A stretch of DNA of 64,000 bases from 20CM-2-55-15 sp964633285 (GTDB lineage Bacteria; Acidobacteriota; Terriglobia; 20CM-2-55-15). This document shows positions 50,692 to 58,995 of the stretch, piece by piece. The stretch covers positions 86,336-150,335 of the forward strand of contig CAZWGA010000006.1 in the NCBI GenBank assembly GCA_964633285.1, written 5' to 3'. Below the pieces are notes generated by a model. That model was not told where the DNA came from. It saw only the letters and a program-made list of their open reading frames with translations, and did no database searches. The translations under genes and the position numbers were made by a program. How positions within the stretch are numbered: the stretch's first letter is position 1; every line of letters begins with the position of its first letter.

Positions 50692-52284
50692 ATGCACTTG
50701 CTGTGCCAAGTTTCTAGGGCGGGTTGGCGGTTCGCTTGCTCTCTCGGACGGCCTATGGGTTTGCCGGGTATTCGAACAGTTGCCAGCCGGTCCGGTCAAA
50801 TGAACGTCGAGATCGATGGCGTTCCCTATCACAGCATCTACGATCCGAAGCGCGAAGCCCTCAAGTTCTACGGTACATACGCAATCGAAAAGGCCGATGT
50901 TGTGTTTCACTTTGGCTGGGGCCTTGGCTATTGCGGTGAAGTGTTGAGGGACCGCCTTAAGGAGACTGCCCGGGTGTTCGTTTTCGAACCCAGCGAGCAG
51001 GTCTTCAAGCTGTCCCAGCGGCTATCCCATAACAGGGAAATCCTCAATGATTCGCGGTTTCGGTTTGTTGCGGGCAGTGAAGTGAGTCAGTTTTTCGACA
51101 ATTGGATCCTTGATGGATGTCAAGAGACTGACGAATTGCTCTGGTTGACCTGGCCGCAGGCGCGCACTCTTTACGGCAATCTCGCCGGCTCGCTCAAAGA
51201 AAGCTACCAAAACCGGCTTCGTGACCGGGCCGCGAACCTCTTGACGCACTTTCAAAACGGGCGCATGTATTTCGAAAACACGCTGGCGAACGCCGAGTAT
51301 CACAGCGATCCTGATGCCGGACGTCTCTTCGGCCAGTTCCGGAACGTGCCCCTGGCGATTATTTCCGCGGGACCATCGCTGGATCGAAATATCCGGGAAC
51401 TGCGTGAAATGTCGAGCCGGTGTTTTCTGATGGCTGTGGATACGGCGCTCCGGCCCTTGCTGGCCGCCGGCATCGAACCGCATGCCGTCGTCATTGCGGA
51501 TCCGACGGAATTGAACGCGCGGCATGTCGTGGGCGCACTGCCGAAGTCCACGTTTCTAATTGCGGAGCAGGCTGTCCATATTTCGGCGCTCCGCGCTGCA
51601 TCGAGGCGGTTTCTTTTCGGTCTCGGTCTGTTTCCGGATCCGCTTTTCACAAAATTTGGATTTGGCAAAAGCACGCTCGGCGTGTGGGGTTCAGTGGCGA
51701 CAGCGGCGCTCGATCTGGCGTGTCGAATGGGAGCCAATCCCGTCATTACTGTCGGGCAGGACTTCGCGTACACGTGGGACCGGACCTACGCTCGCAACAC
51801 CATTTTCGACGGCCGGCCGTTTGATATCGCAGCCCGCGGAACGCATCGCGCCGCCGATGTGTGGGGCCGCGAAGTACCTACCTCCGAGAATCTGATTGCG
51901 TACCGTGATTTCTTTGTGCGCCGAATCCGCCAGACTTCGGGTGTGCGTTTCATCAACGCCAGCGAGGGCGGAATTCTTTGCGATGGCGTTGAACTTCTTT
52001 CGCTACGCGATGCCTTGCATCAATCCTGCTCGAAGCGGCTCGATTTATCCGGAAGATTGAAACACCTTCACTCTCTCTCTTCAGGAGACGGCAAAGTGAT
52101 GGACGCTATCGAACATTTGTCCGAAGCCTTGCAAGGCCGCTCGACCGACTGCTCCTGCCGCGCCGGTTTTATCGAACTGGCAGCCAAGGAAGCGCTCCTC
52201 AGGCATGACCAATCTCTCGTCGACGAGACCATTCTTTGGGGCCAACGAACCTGTGAACGGCTTAATGCTGTTTTGGCTTTGTGA
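50692..52284 (+). CDS. MptE-like / DUF115 (MAF glycosyltransferase-associated) protein
   Basis: Cytoplasmic protein of up to 530 residues belonging to the DUF115/MptE-like fold found in motility-associated factors and glycan clusters. Key stretches are YAIEKADVVFHFGWGLGYCGEVL, VFVFEPSEQVFKLS, the core PLAIISAGPSLDRNIRELRE, AGIEPHAVVIADP, and VITVGQDFAYT followed by CDGVELL. In flagellin-modifying systems such proteins act in nonulosonic acid or glycan transfer. The ATGs at 50692 and 50800 are both possible. It opens the glycan island and is convergent with the GT2-GT9 gene. Confidence 0.8.
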   Translation: MHLLCQVSRAGWRFACSLGRPMGLPGIRTVASRSGQMNVEIDGVPYHSIYDPKREALKFYGTYAIEKADVVFHFGWGLGYCGEVLRDRLKETARVFVFEPSEQVFKLSQRLSHNREILNDSRFRFVAGSEVSQFFDNWILDGCQETDELLWLTWPQARTLYGNLAGSLKESYQNRLRDRAANLLTHFQNGRMYFENTLANAEYHSDPDAGRLFGQFRNVPLAIISAGPSLDRNIRELREMSSRCFLMAVDTALRPLLAAGIEPHAVVIADPTELNARHVVGALPKSTFLIAEQAVHISALRAASRRFLFGLGLFPDPLFTKFGFGKSTLGVWGSVATAALDLACRMGANPVITVGQDFAYTWDRTYARNTIFDGRPFDIAARGTHRAADVWGREVPTSENLIAYRDFFVRRIRQTSGVRFINASEGGILCDGVELLSLRDALHQSCSKRLDLSGRLKHLHSLSSGDGKVMDAIEHLSEALQGRSTDCSCRAGFIELAAKEALLRHDQSLVDETILWGQRTCERLNAVLAL

Positions 52285-52289
52285 TTGAT

Positions 52290-52308
52290 CGCGGGCATAA
52301 AGCCCGCG
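52290..52308. repeat. Short hairpin between convergent genes
   Basis: CGCGGGC (52290-52296) pairs with GCCCGCG (52302-52308) across ATAAA. It is similar in word content to the half-arm palindrome GCGGGT...ACCCGC at 21409-21425. It lies between two convergent glycan-island genes and can serve both as terminator. Confidence 0.6.
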
Positions 52309-52309
52309 G

Positions 52310-54286
52310 CTATGCGCCCGTTCCCACAACGAGCTTCGATTCGATGTGGCCCATGACTGTCTGGAGGCTTGTGTAGATATCCCATTCCTCGATGTCATTC
52401 TTCTCTCCGCGAAGGACCTGTCGAAACCCTGAACTGGCGTGGGTTTGCCTGTACGGATCGAGGAAGACCATCATGGGAGTATTTGTCGTTGTGGCGAGCC
52501 ATGAGATTCCGGAGTCGGGTCCGAGATAGTAAGAACTCGAAGCGATAAGCGAAGCGATCACCTGAGCCGGCCGTTCCGGGCACGAAATCGTACCGGGAAT
52601 ATCGGGATCCGTTTTCGCTTTGAATACAATTGTCGGAATGCCGGTTTGCTTCGCAAGCTTCATCAAATTCGAGTTCGGCCAATGCCGGTTCGATGCGTTG
52701 TTGTGTGACGCCGTGAGAAAAGAGCCCGGCTTCAAATGATGATGGCGGAGAAATGCCTCGGCCTCAGAGCGGGCCTGCGAATTCGGTTCCAGCCACGATC
52801 GATGCGTTTCAATCTGCGTTTTGCACTTCTGCGCCATGAAATCGATCGCATGAAGTTCACTGTTATCCCATTCTTCCCAATTGGCTCCGGGCTCCGGAAA
52901 GAAGACATGAGTGAAGCCTTCCGCATGAATCCAATCCCAGGGAATGATGCCTCGAGGTTCCGCTTCTCTGACGGAATCTGCAAAACTCGCTCGAGCCAGC
53001 GGAGCGTATTCCGGCAAAGTCAGCCAGGTCGTTTCTCCGAGTCTTTCCCTCAATGAAGCCACAACTGGAAATGCATTGACGACGTGGGCCAGATCGCCAA
53101 AGACAATGAAGAGGACTCTAGGGAGAATCGCCGGATCCACGTTCTCGAAGACATTCGGCGCAATTTCCCGATAGAGCGTTGGCGCGTTCAATGCCCGTCG
53201 AGCTTTGCTATGGCCGGGATTCCGGCGCATGCATTCGATGAAATGGGCATGCGCCGACAGGGGATTTCCAAGCTCGGTTTCAATACAGCCCAGGTGGTAT
53301 TCAGCGCCGTCGAAGTATTCCTCTTCAGGCCGATGAAGAACGAGCTTAAAGAGGCGCCGCGCTTCATCGAATTCGCCCATACTCTCGAGCCGTGATGCCT
53401 GATGGTAAATCGCAAGCGTTGTTGAATTGCGCCGCCTGGGCTTGATGCCTCCAACGTCTTTCAGTCCTTCATACGCGCCATGGAGGAAATAGTGCCGGCA
53501 GATTTGAGAATAGAGTTCTGAAGCTCCCGAAGGAAGGGAACTCGATGGCGACTGCTCGAGCAGAGCAATTTCTTCCACGGCCGCTTCCGCAGACCGCGCC
53601 TGATTCTGGTTGCGGGCGAGCGCGTCGAAGTCGTCGATTTCCGGAAAGCACGCGGGGAATTTGGAATGAAGATACACGGCCGAAACGCCTTCCAGGAATT
53701 CCCGTTCGACGAGATCGCGGATTTTGACGATGTTGTTGCGGAAGCCAAACGCGGAATCCACCATACACACTTCAAATCCCTGGGGCTCCAGCCGCGTTTT
53801 CAACTCGACATCTTCCAGGCGATAGATGAGTTTTTCATCGTAGCCGCCGTGTTCCAGGATGAACGGCCGCCAGAGGAGAATCGGAGAACGGAATTTGTGG
53901 ACACTTTCCATCCACTTCATCGTGAGCGTCATCGGTACATCCGGATCCCACACGACGCGTGCCGTAAGACCGAGCCTGGGTTTCTTTTGAAAACTAAACT
54001 CATCTCTCAACCGGAGAACCATGTCGGGAGCCGCATAGACATCTTCTTCGAGGATCAATACGAGATCGTTGACGGCTTCGCTTAACCCGCTGTTGATTGC
54101 CGCTGCGCGGCCACAGTGGCGTTCATGACGAATGACACGGCCGACGTTGGAAGGAATGACGACAGGTTCCCTGGAGCAATCGTCGACGACAATGATCTCG
54201 GCTTCATTGTGGCTGAGAGCCGCAGCGCATTCGACGACGTGGTTATTCCGATTGTAGGTCGGAACGATGATTGAAAGGTCCATCAT
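52310..54286 (-). CDS. Three-part glycosyltransferase: GT2 - TPR - GT9
   Basis: Fusion protein of 658 residues. 1-235 is a GT-A glycosyltransferase family 2 domain (LSIIVPTYNRNNHVVECAAAL, VVDDCSRE, VLILEEDVYAAPDM, RLEDVELKTRL). About 285-375 is a helical TPR-like linker (GEFDEARRLFKLVLHRPEEEYFDGAEYHLGCIETELGNPL as spaced positions). About 385-640 is a GT9 heptosyltransferase-like domain (VLFIVFGDLAHVVNAFPVVASL; GSFLTASHNNASNRHWP; YLGPDSGISWLATTTNTPMMVF). One polypeptide can thus add two sugars. It overlaps the following GT4 gene by 4 bases. Confidence 0.85.
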   Translation of the reverse strand: MMDLSIIVPTYNRNNHVVECAAALSHNEAEIIVVDDCSREPVVIPSNVGRVIRHERHCGRAAAINSGLSEAVNDLVLILEEDVYAAPDMVLRLRDEFSFQKKPRLGLTARVVWDPDVPMTLTMKWMESVHKFRSPILLWRPFILEHGGYDEKLIYRLEDVELKTRLEPQGFEVCMVDSAFGFRNNIVKIRDLVEREFLEGVSAVYLHSKFPACFPEIDDFDALARNQNQARSAEAAVEEIALLEQSPSSSLPSGASELYSQICRHYFLHGAYEGLKDVGGIKPRRRNSTTLAIYHQASRLESMGEFDEARRLFKLVLHRPEEEYFDGAEYHLGCIETELGNPLSAHAHFIECMRRNPGHSKARRALNAPTLYREIAPNVFENVDPAILPRVLFIVFGDLAHVVNAFPVVASLRERLGETTWLTLPEYAPLARASFADSVREAEPRGIIPWDWIHAEGFTHVFFPEPGANWEEWDNSELHAIDFMAQKCKTQIETHRSWLEPNSQARSEAEAFLRHHHLKPGSFLTASHNNASNRHWPNSNLMKLAKQTGIPTIVFKAKTDPDIPGTISCPERPAQVIASLIASSSYYLGPDSGISWLATTTNTPMMVFLDPYRQTHASSGFRQVLRGEKNDIEEWDIYTSLQTVMGHIESKLVVGTGA

Positions 54287-55428
54287 GCTGCGAGCGATTG
54301 ATAAAGACTGTTCATTTTCTGAAGCGTCGATTCCCAGTTATATTGGGTTTCCACCATCCGCATGGCATGACCGGCAATCCGCTTCAGATCCGCCCTGTGG
54401 TGAAAAGCCCACTCCATTTCCTCGGCAACCGCCCTTGCGGCCGGCGATGCCACAGCAACGCCGGTTTCCCTGTCATGGAGATAATCCTCGACGCCGGCCA
54501 CACGCCTACCGAGAACCGGTACTCCCAATGCCATTGCTTCCAGAATTGCGATTCCCTGGCCTTCATCGCTCGAAAGCGACGTAAAAAGGTCCCAGGATTT
54601 CAACTTCGGGTATGGATTTTCGATCCGGCCCCGAAGCTTGACGCATCTGTTCAGGCAATGTTTCGAAATAAATGCACGTACCCTTGCGCCATAGGCTTTA
54701 TCGGCACAGGGCCCGATAAACTCCAGTATCGAGTCCGGATAGCGCCGATGAAATTGAAGGAACGCCCGGGCGAGATCGAGTTGACGTTTGCGAGGTTCGA
54801 TCCTGCCGAGGAACCCGATGTGAAAAGTGAAGTTTGAGGAATTCGCCGAACCTTCAGCCCTCACCCGGCGCTGCGCGCCTCCCTTGCCTAGAGGGAGAGG
54901 ATTGGCTTTCGCCCGGATTTCGTTGAGGTCCAGGCCCCACGGCAAATAGCGAATTCGCGACGGATCCACCCCGCCATCCACGAGGATTTTCCGGTATGCC
55001 GCCGAACTGCACAGGACGCGCTCCGCGGCGCGGTAGCCTCTGAGATCCATCGAGTTCATCCAGCCGGGACGGCCGACGCCCCAACTGTGCAGTTGTCCGA
55101 TGAATCGCGCGCCAGTCGCGGCAGCCGCACAAGCAGGCACACCCGAGTGGCAATGAACCAGATCCGGTGTCCACACGGATGTCAGCTTTGCGAACGAATC
55201 AATACTCGGCCAGAAAACCGCAGGATCCCGATCGAAAAAGTCGATCTGGAAATGCTGGACACCTGCGGCCTGAAGCTGGTTTCGATATTCCGGCCAGTCG
55301 GTAAACCCCTTCGAGCGGCCCGAAGTCACGATGGCAACATCGCTGGAGACAGCCTGCGCCTCGCACAAGCGCGTCACCACATTTCCGGCTCCGCTCCAAA
55401 GGAACGGAATCACATGCAGGATCCGCAT
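54283..55428 (-). CDS. Glycosyltransferase family 4, with an in-frame palindromic insertion
   Basis: GT-B glycosyltransferase of 381 residues. The N-domain begins MRILHVIPFLWSGAGNVVTRL and includes PDLVHCHSGVPACAAA; the C-domain has HIGFLGRIEPRKRQLDLARAF, the donor region FTSLSSDEGQGIAILEAMALGVPVLG (E-x7-E) and VEDYLHDRETGVAV. Between them, residues about 177-191 (NPLPLGKGGAQRRVRAEG) are encoded by a palindromic dispersed element (54857-54900) that keeps the frame. The protein may tolerate it as a surface loop. Part of the glycan island. Confidence 0.87.
   Translation of the reverse strand: MRILHVIPFLWSGAGNVVTRLCEAQAVSSDVAIVTSGRSKGFTDWPEYRNQLQAAGVQHFQIDFFDRDPAVFWPSIDSFAKLTSVWTPDLVHCHSGVPACAAAATGARFIGQLHSWGVGRPGWMNSMDLRGYRAAERVLCSSAAYRKILVDGGVDPSRIRYLPWGLDLNEIRAKANPLPLGKGGAQRRVRAEGSANSSNFTFHIGFLGRIEPRKRQLDLARAFLQFHRRYPDSILEFIGPCADKAYGARVRAFISKHCLNRCVKLRGRIENPYPKLKSWDLFTSLSSDEGQGIAILEAMALGVPVLGRRVAGVEDYLHDRETGVAVASPAARAVAEEMEWAFHHRADLKRIAGHAMRMVETQYNWESTLQKMNSLYQSLAA
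54857..54900. repeat. Palindromic dispersed element inside a coding sequence
   Basis: The 44-bp segment contains CCCTCACCCGGCGCTGCGCG and, at the other end, CTAGAGGGAGAGG, with a CTCCCTTGCCTAGAGGGAG stem. This is a widely dispersed intergenic bacterial motif. Here it lies within the GT4 gene, in frame and without a stop. The reading frame differs from its usual untranslated position. Confidence 0.65.
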
Positions 55429-55437
55429 TGCCGGGTT

Positions 55438-57156
55438 TCAGGAAACGGCTTCTGCCGCGCGTACGGTGGCGGATCCTTCCGACTTCGAATAGATTTTCGT
55501 TGTCGAATATCCGTCCGACTTGATTTCACGAAGCTGCTTACCGGCCTGATACTCATACACGCGTTTTCCGCAATGCCGGGCGATTGCAACGATATTGTCG
55601 AAACTCATGCCGCTCTGAAACGTGTTCAGGTAAAGAACCACGTCATAGGCTTTTTTCAACTGTTTCGCGAGACGTCCAAGACCGCGAACGCGCATTAATC
55701 CAGGTGATGGGTATTGGAAGACTTCGCGCACGCCAGGGTTGCTCACCTGGAACGCAGCGGGGACAAGTGCATCGAGCTTCGCGTCTGCAGGAAAGAGCGA
55801 CCGCACATGGTTGTAGGGATCCATCCGGCCCGAGCGAATAAAAAGGATATTCAGGTCAGGCTTATTCCACAGCACCGAGAATTCTTCATTGCTGATTTCG
55901 CCGTCGCGGTAATCGGTTGCCAGAAGCTTGAATATCTTTTCTCGATCGGCTTTTGGAAACTCCGGGGTCTCCATGAAAATCTGTTCGGTTTTCCCGAAGT
56001 GCGATGCGTCGGTCACATTGTCCACAAGAATCGTGGTGTTCTTGAAAGCCCAGTCGCCAAGTTCCGTTCCGGGATAGGGCACAAGTTGATTGAAATAGGC
56101 ATAGTCGAGACCCACTTCATCCTTGAAGCGAATGCTCTTTTCCACTTTCTCGAGCGTGTCGCCGGGGAGGCCGACAATGAAATGCCCGCCAACGGTAATG
56201 CCGGCTTCCTTCAGGAGCGTGATGCCCTGGCGCAGTTCTTCGACGGTTTCGCCTTTCTTGATGTTCTTCAGGACATCGTCATTGGCCGATTCAACGCCGA
56301 TGGCCACTCCTTTGCATCCAGCGCGCTTCATGAGGTGCGCGAGTTCTGTGTCGAGACGGTCCGCGCGAATTCCATTGTTGGCGTACCAGCCGATTCCGAG
56401 ATCCGCCTGGATCAGCGCCTCACAGACGCGCTTCGCGTGTTCCACGTCGAGCGTGAGATTATCGTCGAGGAATTCGAAGTCTCTGAAGACGTATTCTTTG
56501 CGCGCAAATTTCAATTCTTCGATCGTTCCTTCAGGAGAGCGCTTGCGGAATCTGCGGCCGTTGATCTTGGGAACGCTGCAGAACGTGCAACTGTAGGGGC
56601 AGCCGCGGCTGTGAACCATCAGGTAAGGAAACAGGGTGCGATCGATCCGGTCCCAGGTTCGATACGTCGGATACGGGAGATTGTCGAGATCGAAAATGAA
56701 TTCTGTTTTGTTCTGACGCCACTGTCCGTCGTCGAAATAGATCAGGCATGGAATCTGTTTCGGGTCCTTGCCTTCGATCAAATCGGGAAACGCGCGTTCG
56801 CCTTCGCCTGTCAGTCCGAATTCATAGACATCCTGCTTCGACATATAGCCAAGCGCCGCAACTCCGATATGAGCGCCGCCCACAATAGTGCGAGCGCCGG
56901 GGCACACTCTGCGAATAGCTCGCATTGTCTCTTCGGCTGAACTGACGAGAGCGGTTTTAACGGAGGCTCCGACCCAGTCGGGCTGGTACTGCCGCGCATA
57001 TTGGGCCACCTCTTCATTCGTGTAGCCGTAATTGTTCATATCGAGCACGCTGACTTCGTGCCCGCGCGCCAGCAGAGCGCTAGATAGATAGGCGAGCCCC
57101 GCGTTGTGCGTCACGTATCGTTGCGCACCCGAGGGGTCGATCAGCAGAATCCTCAT
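55438..57156 (-). CDS. B12-binding radical SAM enzyme with an extra C-terminal GT9-like half domain
   Basis: Enzyme of 572 residues. 1-130 is a cobalamin-binding Rossmann domain (LAYLSSALLARGHEVSVLDM; GARTIVGGAHIGVAALG). The Fe-S/SAM motif is RGCPYSCTFCSV (about 188). The barrel continues through GIGWYANNGIRADRL, GVAIGVESANDDVL and GGHFIVGLPGDTLE. From residue 436 it carries an additional domain (LVPAAFQ, YPSPGL, YDVVLYLN, GKRVYEY) that aligns without gaps to the C-terminus of the pyruvyl transferase in the same cluster. A methylase or carbon-rearranging role on the glycan or its lipid is possible; no substrate is known. Confidence 0.85.
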   Translation of the reverse strand: MRILLIDPSGAQRYVTHNAGLAYLSSALLARGHEVSVLDMNNYGYTNEEVAQYARQYQPDWVGASVKTALVSSAEETMRAIRRVCPGARTIVGGAHIGVAALGYMSKQDVYEFGLTGEGERAFPDLIEGKDPKQIPCLIYFDDGQWRQNKTEFIFDLDNLPYPTYRTWDRIDRTLFPYLMVHSRGCPYSCTFCSVPKINGRRFRKRSPEGTIEELKFARKEYVFRDFEFLDDNLTLDVEHAKRVCEALIQADLGIGWYANNGIRADRLDTELAHLMKRAGCKGVAIGVESANDDVLKNIKKGETVEELRQGITLLKEAGITVGGHFIVGLPGDTLEKVEKSIRFKDEVGLDYAYFNQLVPYPGTELGDWAFKNTTILVDNVTDASHFGKTEQIFMETPEFPKADREKIFKLLATDYRDGEISNEEFSVLWNKPDLNILFIRSGRMDPYNHVRSLFPADAKLDALVPAAFQVSNPGVREVFQYPSPGLMRVRGLGRLAKQLKKAYDVVLYLNTFQSGMSFDNIVAIARHCGKRVYEYQAGKQLREIKSDGYSTTKIYSKSEGSATVRAAEAVS

Positions 57157-58363
57157 TCACTACCTCCGTGTAGATATTGAGTAACCGATGGATGTGGGCG
57201 GAGGGGGTGAAATGGGTCAGGGCGTATTCCTGAGCCTTTCTTCCCATGGTCCGCCGCAAAATATCGTTCGTGAGAAGCTCGTCCAGACAATCGGCAAACT
57301 GGCAAACATCACGATGGGGCGCAAGCAGGCCTGTATGCGCATGCTGAAGCCAATCGGTCACTCCACCGCAGTCGAACGCGACAACAGGTTTGCCCTGCAT
57401 CATGGCTTCAATGCCAACCAGGCCAAATGGCTCGGGCCAGACCGAACTGAACGCGACCACGCCCGCCCGCTGATAGGCGCGCCGCAAGTCATCGCCGGCG
57501 CACCAATCCTGAAACTCGACATTCACTCGAAGTTCGGAAGCCCTTTGCAAGACCTGCTGTTGAAAACTGCTTTGGCCGAGCACTCCATCTTTTCCAACGA
57601 TCAGAAGTTTGGGCTGTGTCTTCGTAATGCTGATGCTGTTCAGCAATTCCTGCAGGCCTTTCTCGGGAGTCAGCCGTCCCACATACAAAACAAGTTTTTC
57701 TTCAGGCACATCGAGGGGTTTGGGAGTCAGCCGGGTGAAGTTGTTCACGACGTCGATGCGGTCCGGGTCGAAGCCATTCAGAACCAGAACTTCTTTGATG
57801 TAGGAAGAGATCGCAATCAGTCTCCTGAATTCTTTCTTCATCAGCCGGTTTTCTGCGCGAACGCGCGAAGCCTTGAACGTTTTCGGAACATTGCAGTGCT
57901 GCTGGCATGCCGGCCCCAGCTTTTCCGGACAGATTGAACCGGCGGGGAGCTGCTTGAGCTGGTTGCCGCAAAGGTTCTCGTAGCTGTGAATCGTTCGTAC
58001 GATCGGGGCTTTGGTCCGGATTTCCTTCAGGATTTCAATACGCGGGAAATTGTGAACGTGGATGATCTCAGGGTCTTCAATGTCGATGATGTCCTGAAGA
58101 TATCGCAGCGTGTCCTGGTATAGAGGAGTTCGTCTCAGGCGATTGTAGTTGTATCGATCCGTCAGCGGGATCATCAGTTCCGGCAGGTAGTACCGGTTAA
58201 TCTTCGCCGGCCAGAATTCAGGGTTCGACGCACGGCGGTCGTCATTTGCGACGACGATCGAGACTTTGTGCCCGCGGGCAATCAACTCCGACGACGTGTC
58301 GAACAGCAACCGTTCCGCTCCACCATGAACGCTCGAGTACGAATTGAAGAACAGGATTCGCAT
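57080..58363 (-). CDS. Glycosyltransferase family 4
   Basis: GT-B glycosyltransferase of 427 residues (MRILFFNSYSSVHGGAERLLFDTS; IIHVHNFPRIEILKEI; LVLYVGRLTPEKGLQELLNSI; FSSVWPEPFGLVGIEAMMQGKPVVAFDCGG; GLLAPHRD). The catalytic E-x7-E is EPFGLVGIE. Cysteines in the N-domain (YENLCGNQL ... CPEKLGPACQQHCNV) form a pattern seen in some GT4 relatives. The last 77 bp overlap the start of the radical SAM gene in another frame. It begins the downstream half of the island. Confidence 0.88.
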   Translation of the reverse strand: MRILFFNSYSSVHGGAERLLFDTSSELIARGHKVSIVVANDDRRASNPEFWPAKINRYYLPELMIPLTDRYNYNRLRRTPLYQDTLRYLQDIIDIEDPEIIHVHNFPRIEILKEIRTKAPIVRTIHSYENLCGNQLKQLPAGSICPEKLGPACQQHCNVPKTFKASRVRAENRLMKKEFRRLIAISSYIKEVLVLNGFDPDRIDVVNNFTRLTPKPLDVPEEKLVLYVGRLTPEKGLQELLNSISITKTQPKLLIVGKDGVLGQSSFQQQVLQRASELRVNVEFQDWCAGDDLRRAYQRAGVVAFSSVWPEPFGLVGIEAMMQGKPVVAFDCGGVTDWLQHAHTGLLAPHRDVCQFADCLDELLTNDILRRTMGRKAQEYALTHFTPSAHIHRLLNIYTEVVNEDSADRPLGCATIRDAQRGARLSI

Positions 58364-58477
58364 GGTTTGTCTCTTCTCCAGGGCGGCAGAAATGCAATTG
58401 CAGGGCCAGAGATAAATCCTTGAAATAACGAGAGCAGATGAGGAACGAGGGAGGCGTGAGTCAGCAGTCCGCCCGGT

Positions 58478-58497
58478 TTCGTCAAAGTTTTGACGAA
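58478..58497. promoter_or_regulatory. Palindrome CGTCAA-N4-TTGACG, copy 1
   Basis: TTCGTCAAA (58478-58486) and TTTGACGAA (58489-58497) form a perfect 9-bp dyad with a 2-base centre. It lies one base past the NHL gene's stop and about 115 bp upstream of the GT4 start (58363, same strand). An equivalent core lies at 60558-60573. Candidate operator rather than terminator, as no T run follows. Confidence 0.45.
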
Positions 58498-58995
58498 TCA
58501 GAGATACTCGAGACGCGCGCGCTCGCCGCTGTCGTATTGAACTTCGATCATGCCGCCACTGACTTGAAGCTTCCGGGGAAAGCGTCCATCTGCGAAATAC
58601 GAAGCGAAAAGAAACGATCCATCCCGGGAATGAAACGATAAGCGCGCGTTGTTGGTATCGGCGATGATGAGCCGTTCATCGATGGCAACGATCCAGCTTG
58701 GACAGAAGAACTGGCCGGGGCCTGACCCGAATCCTCCAAACTCGAAAAGGAATTTCCACGACACGGCATCAAAAACCTGAACACGATGATTCCACGAATC
58801 GACGACATACGCCGAATCGCCTTTGACCAGGATGCTGCGAGGATAATGAAACTCTCCTGCCCGATTGCCGCGGCGGCCCCGGGCCTTCACGTTGCCGTAA
58901 GCATCCTGACGAAGCACGCAGTGACGCAGTTCGTCGACGAGCATGAGCCCGCCGTCTTCAGTTAAGTTCCAGTCCGCGATCGATCCAATGTCCAT
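58498..58995 (-). CDS. Short NHL-repeat protein
   Basis: Protein of 165 residues with NHL repeats: RRGNRAGEFHYPRSILVKGDSAYVVDSWNHRVQVFD as spaced positions and FGGFGSGPGQFFCPSWIVAIDERLIIADTNNARLSFH likewise. Only about three blades are present, half of a usual six-bladed propeller, so it may dimerise or be incomplete. There is no signal peptide. Its first 34 bp overlap the end of the pyruvyl transferase gene. NHL proteins often bind other proteins or scaffolds in glycan clusters. Confidence 0.78.
   Translation of the reverse strand: MDIGSIADWNLTEDGGLMLVDELRHCVLRQDAYGNVKARGRRGNRAGEFHYPRSILVKGDSAYVVDSWNHRVQVFDAVSWKFLFEFGGFGSGPGQFFCPSWIVAIDERLIIADTNNARLSFHSRDGSFLFASYFADGRFPRKLQVSGGMIEVQYDSGERARLEYL

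Noticed and set aside
55714..56940. 408-codon plus-strand frame opposite the B12-radical SAM gene
   Set aside because: It mirrors the sense codons of the enzyme and shows no fold or motif; the antisense frame at 47079-48014 (opposite aspS) is rejected on the same grounds.
57080..57156. Frameshift between the GT4 gene and the radical SAM gene
   Set aside because: The radical SAM N-terminus is canonical and the GT4 core is complete before the overlap, so a 77-bp overlap explains it without a frameshift.
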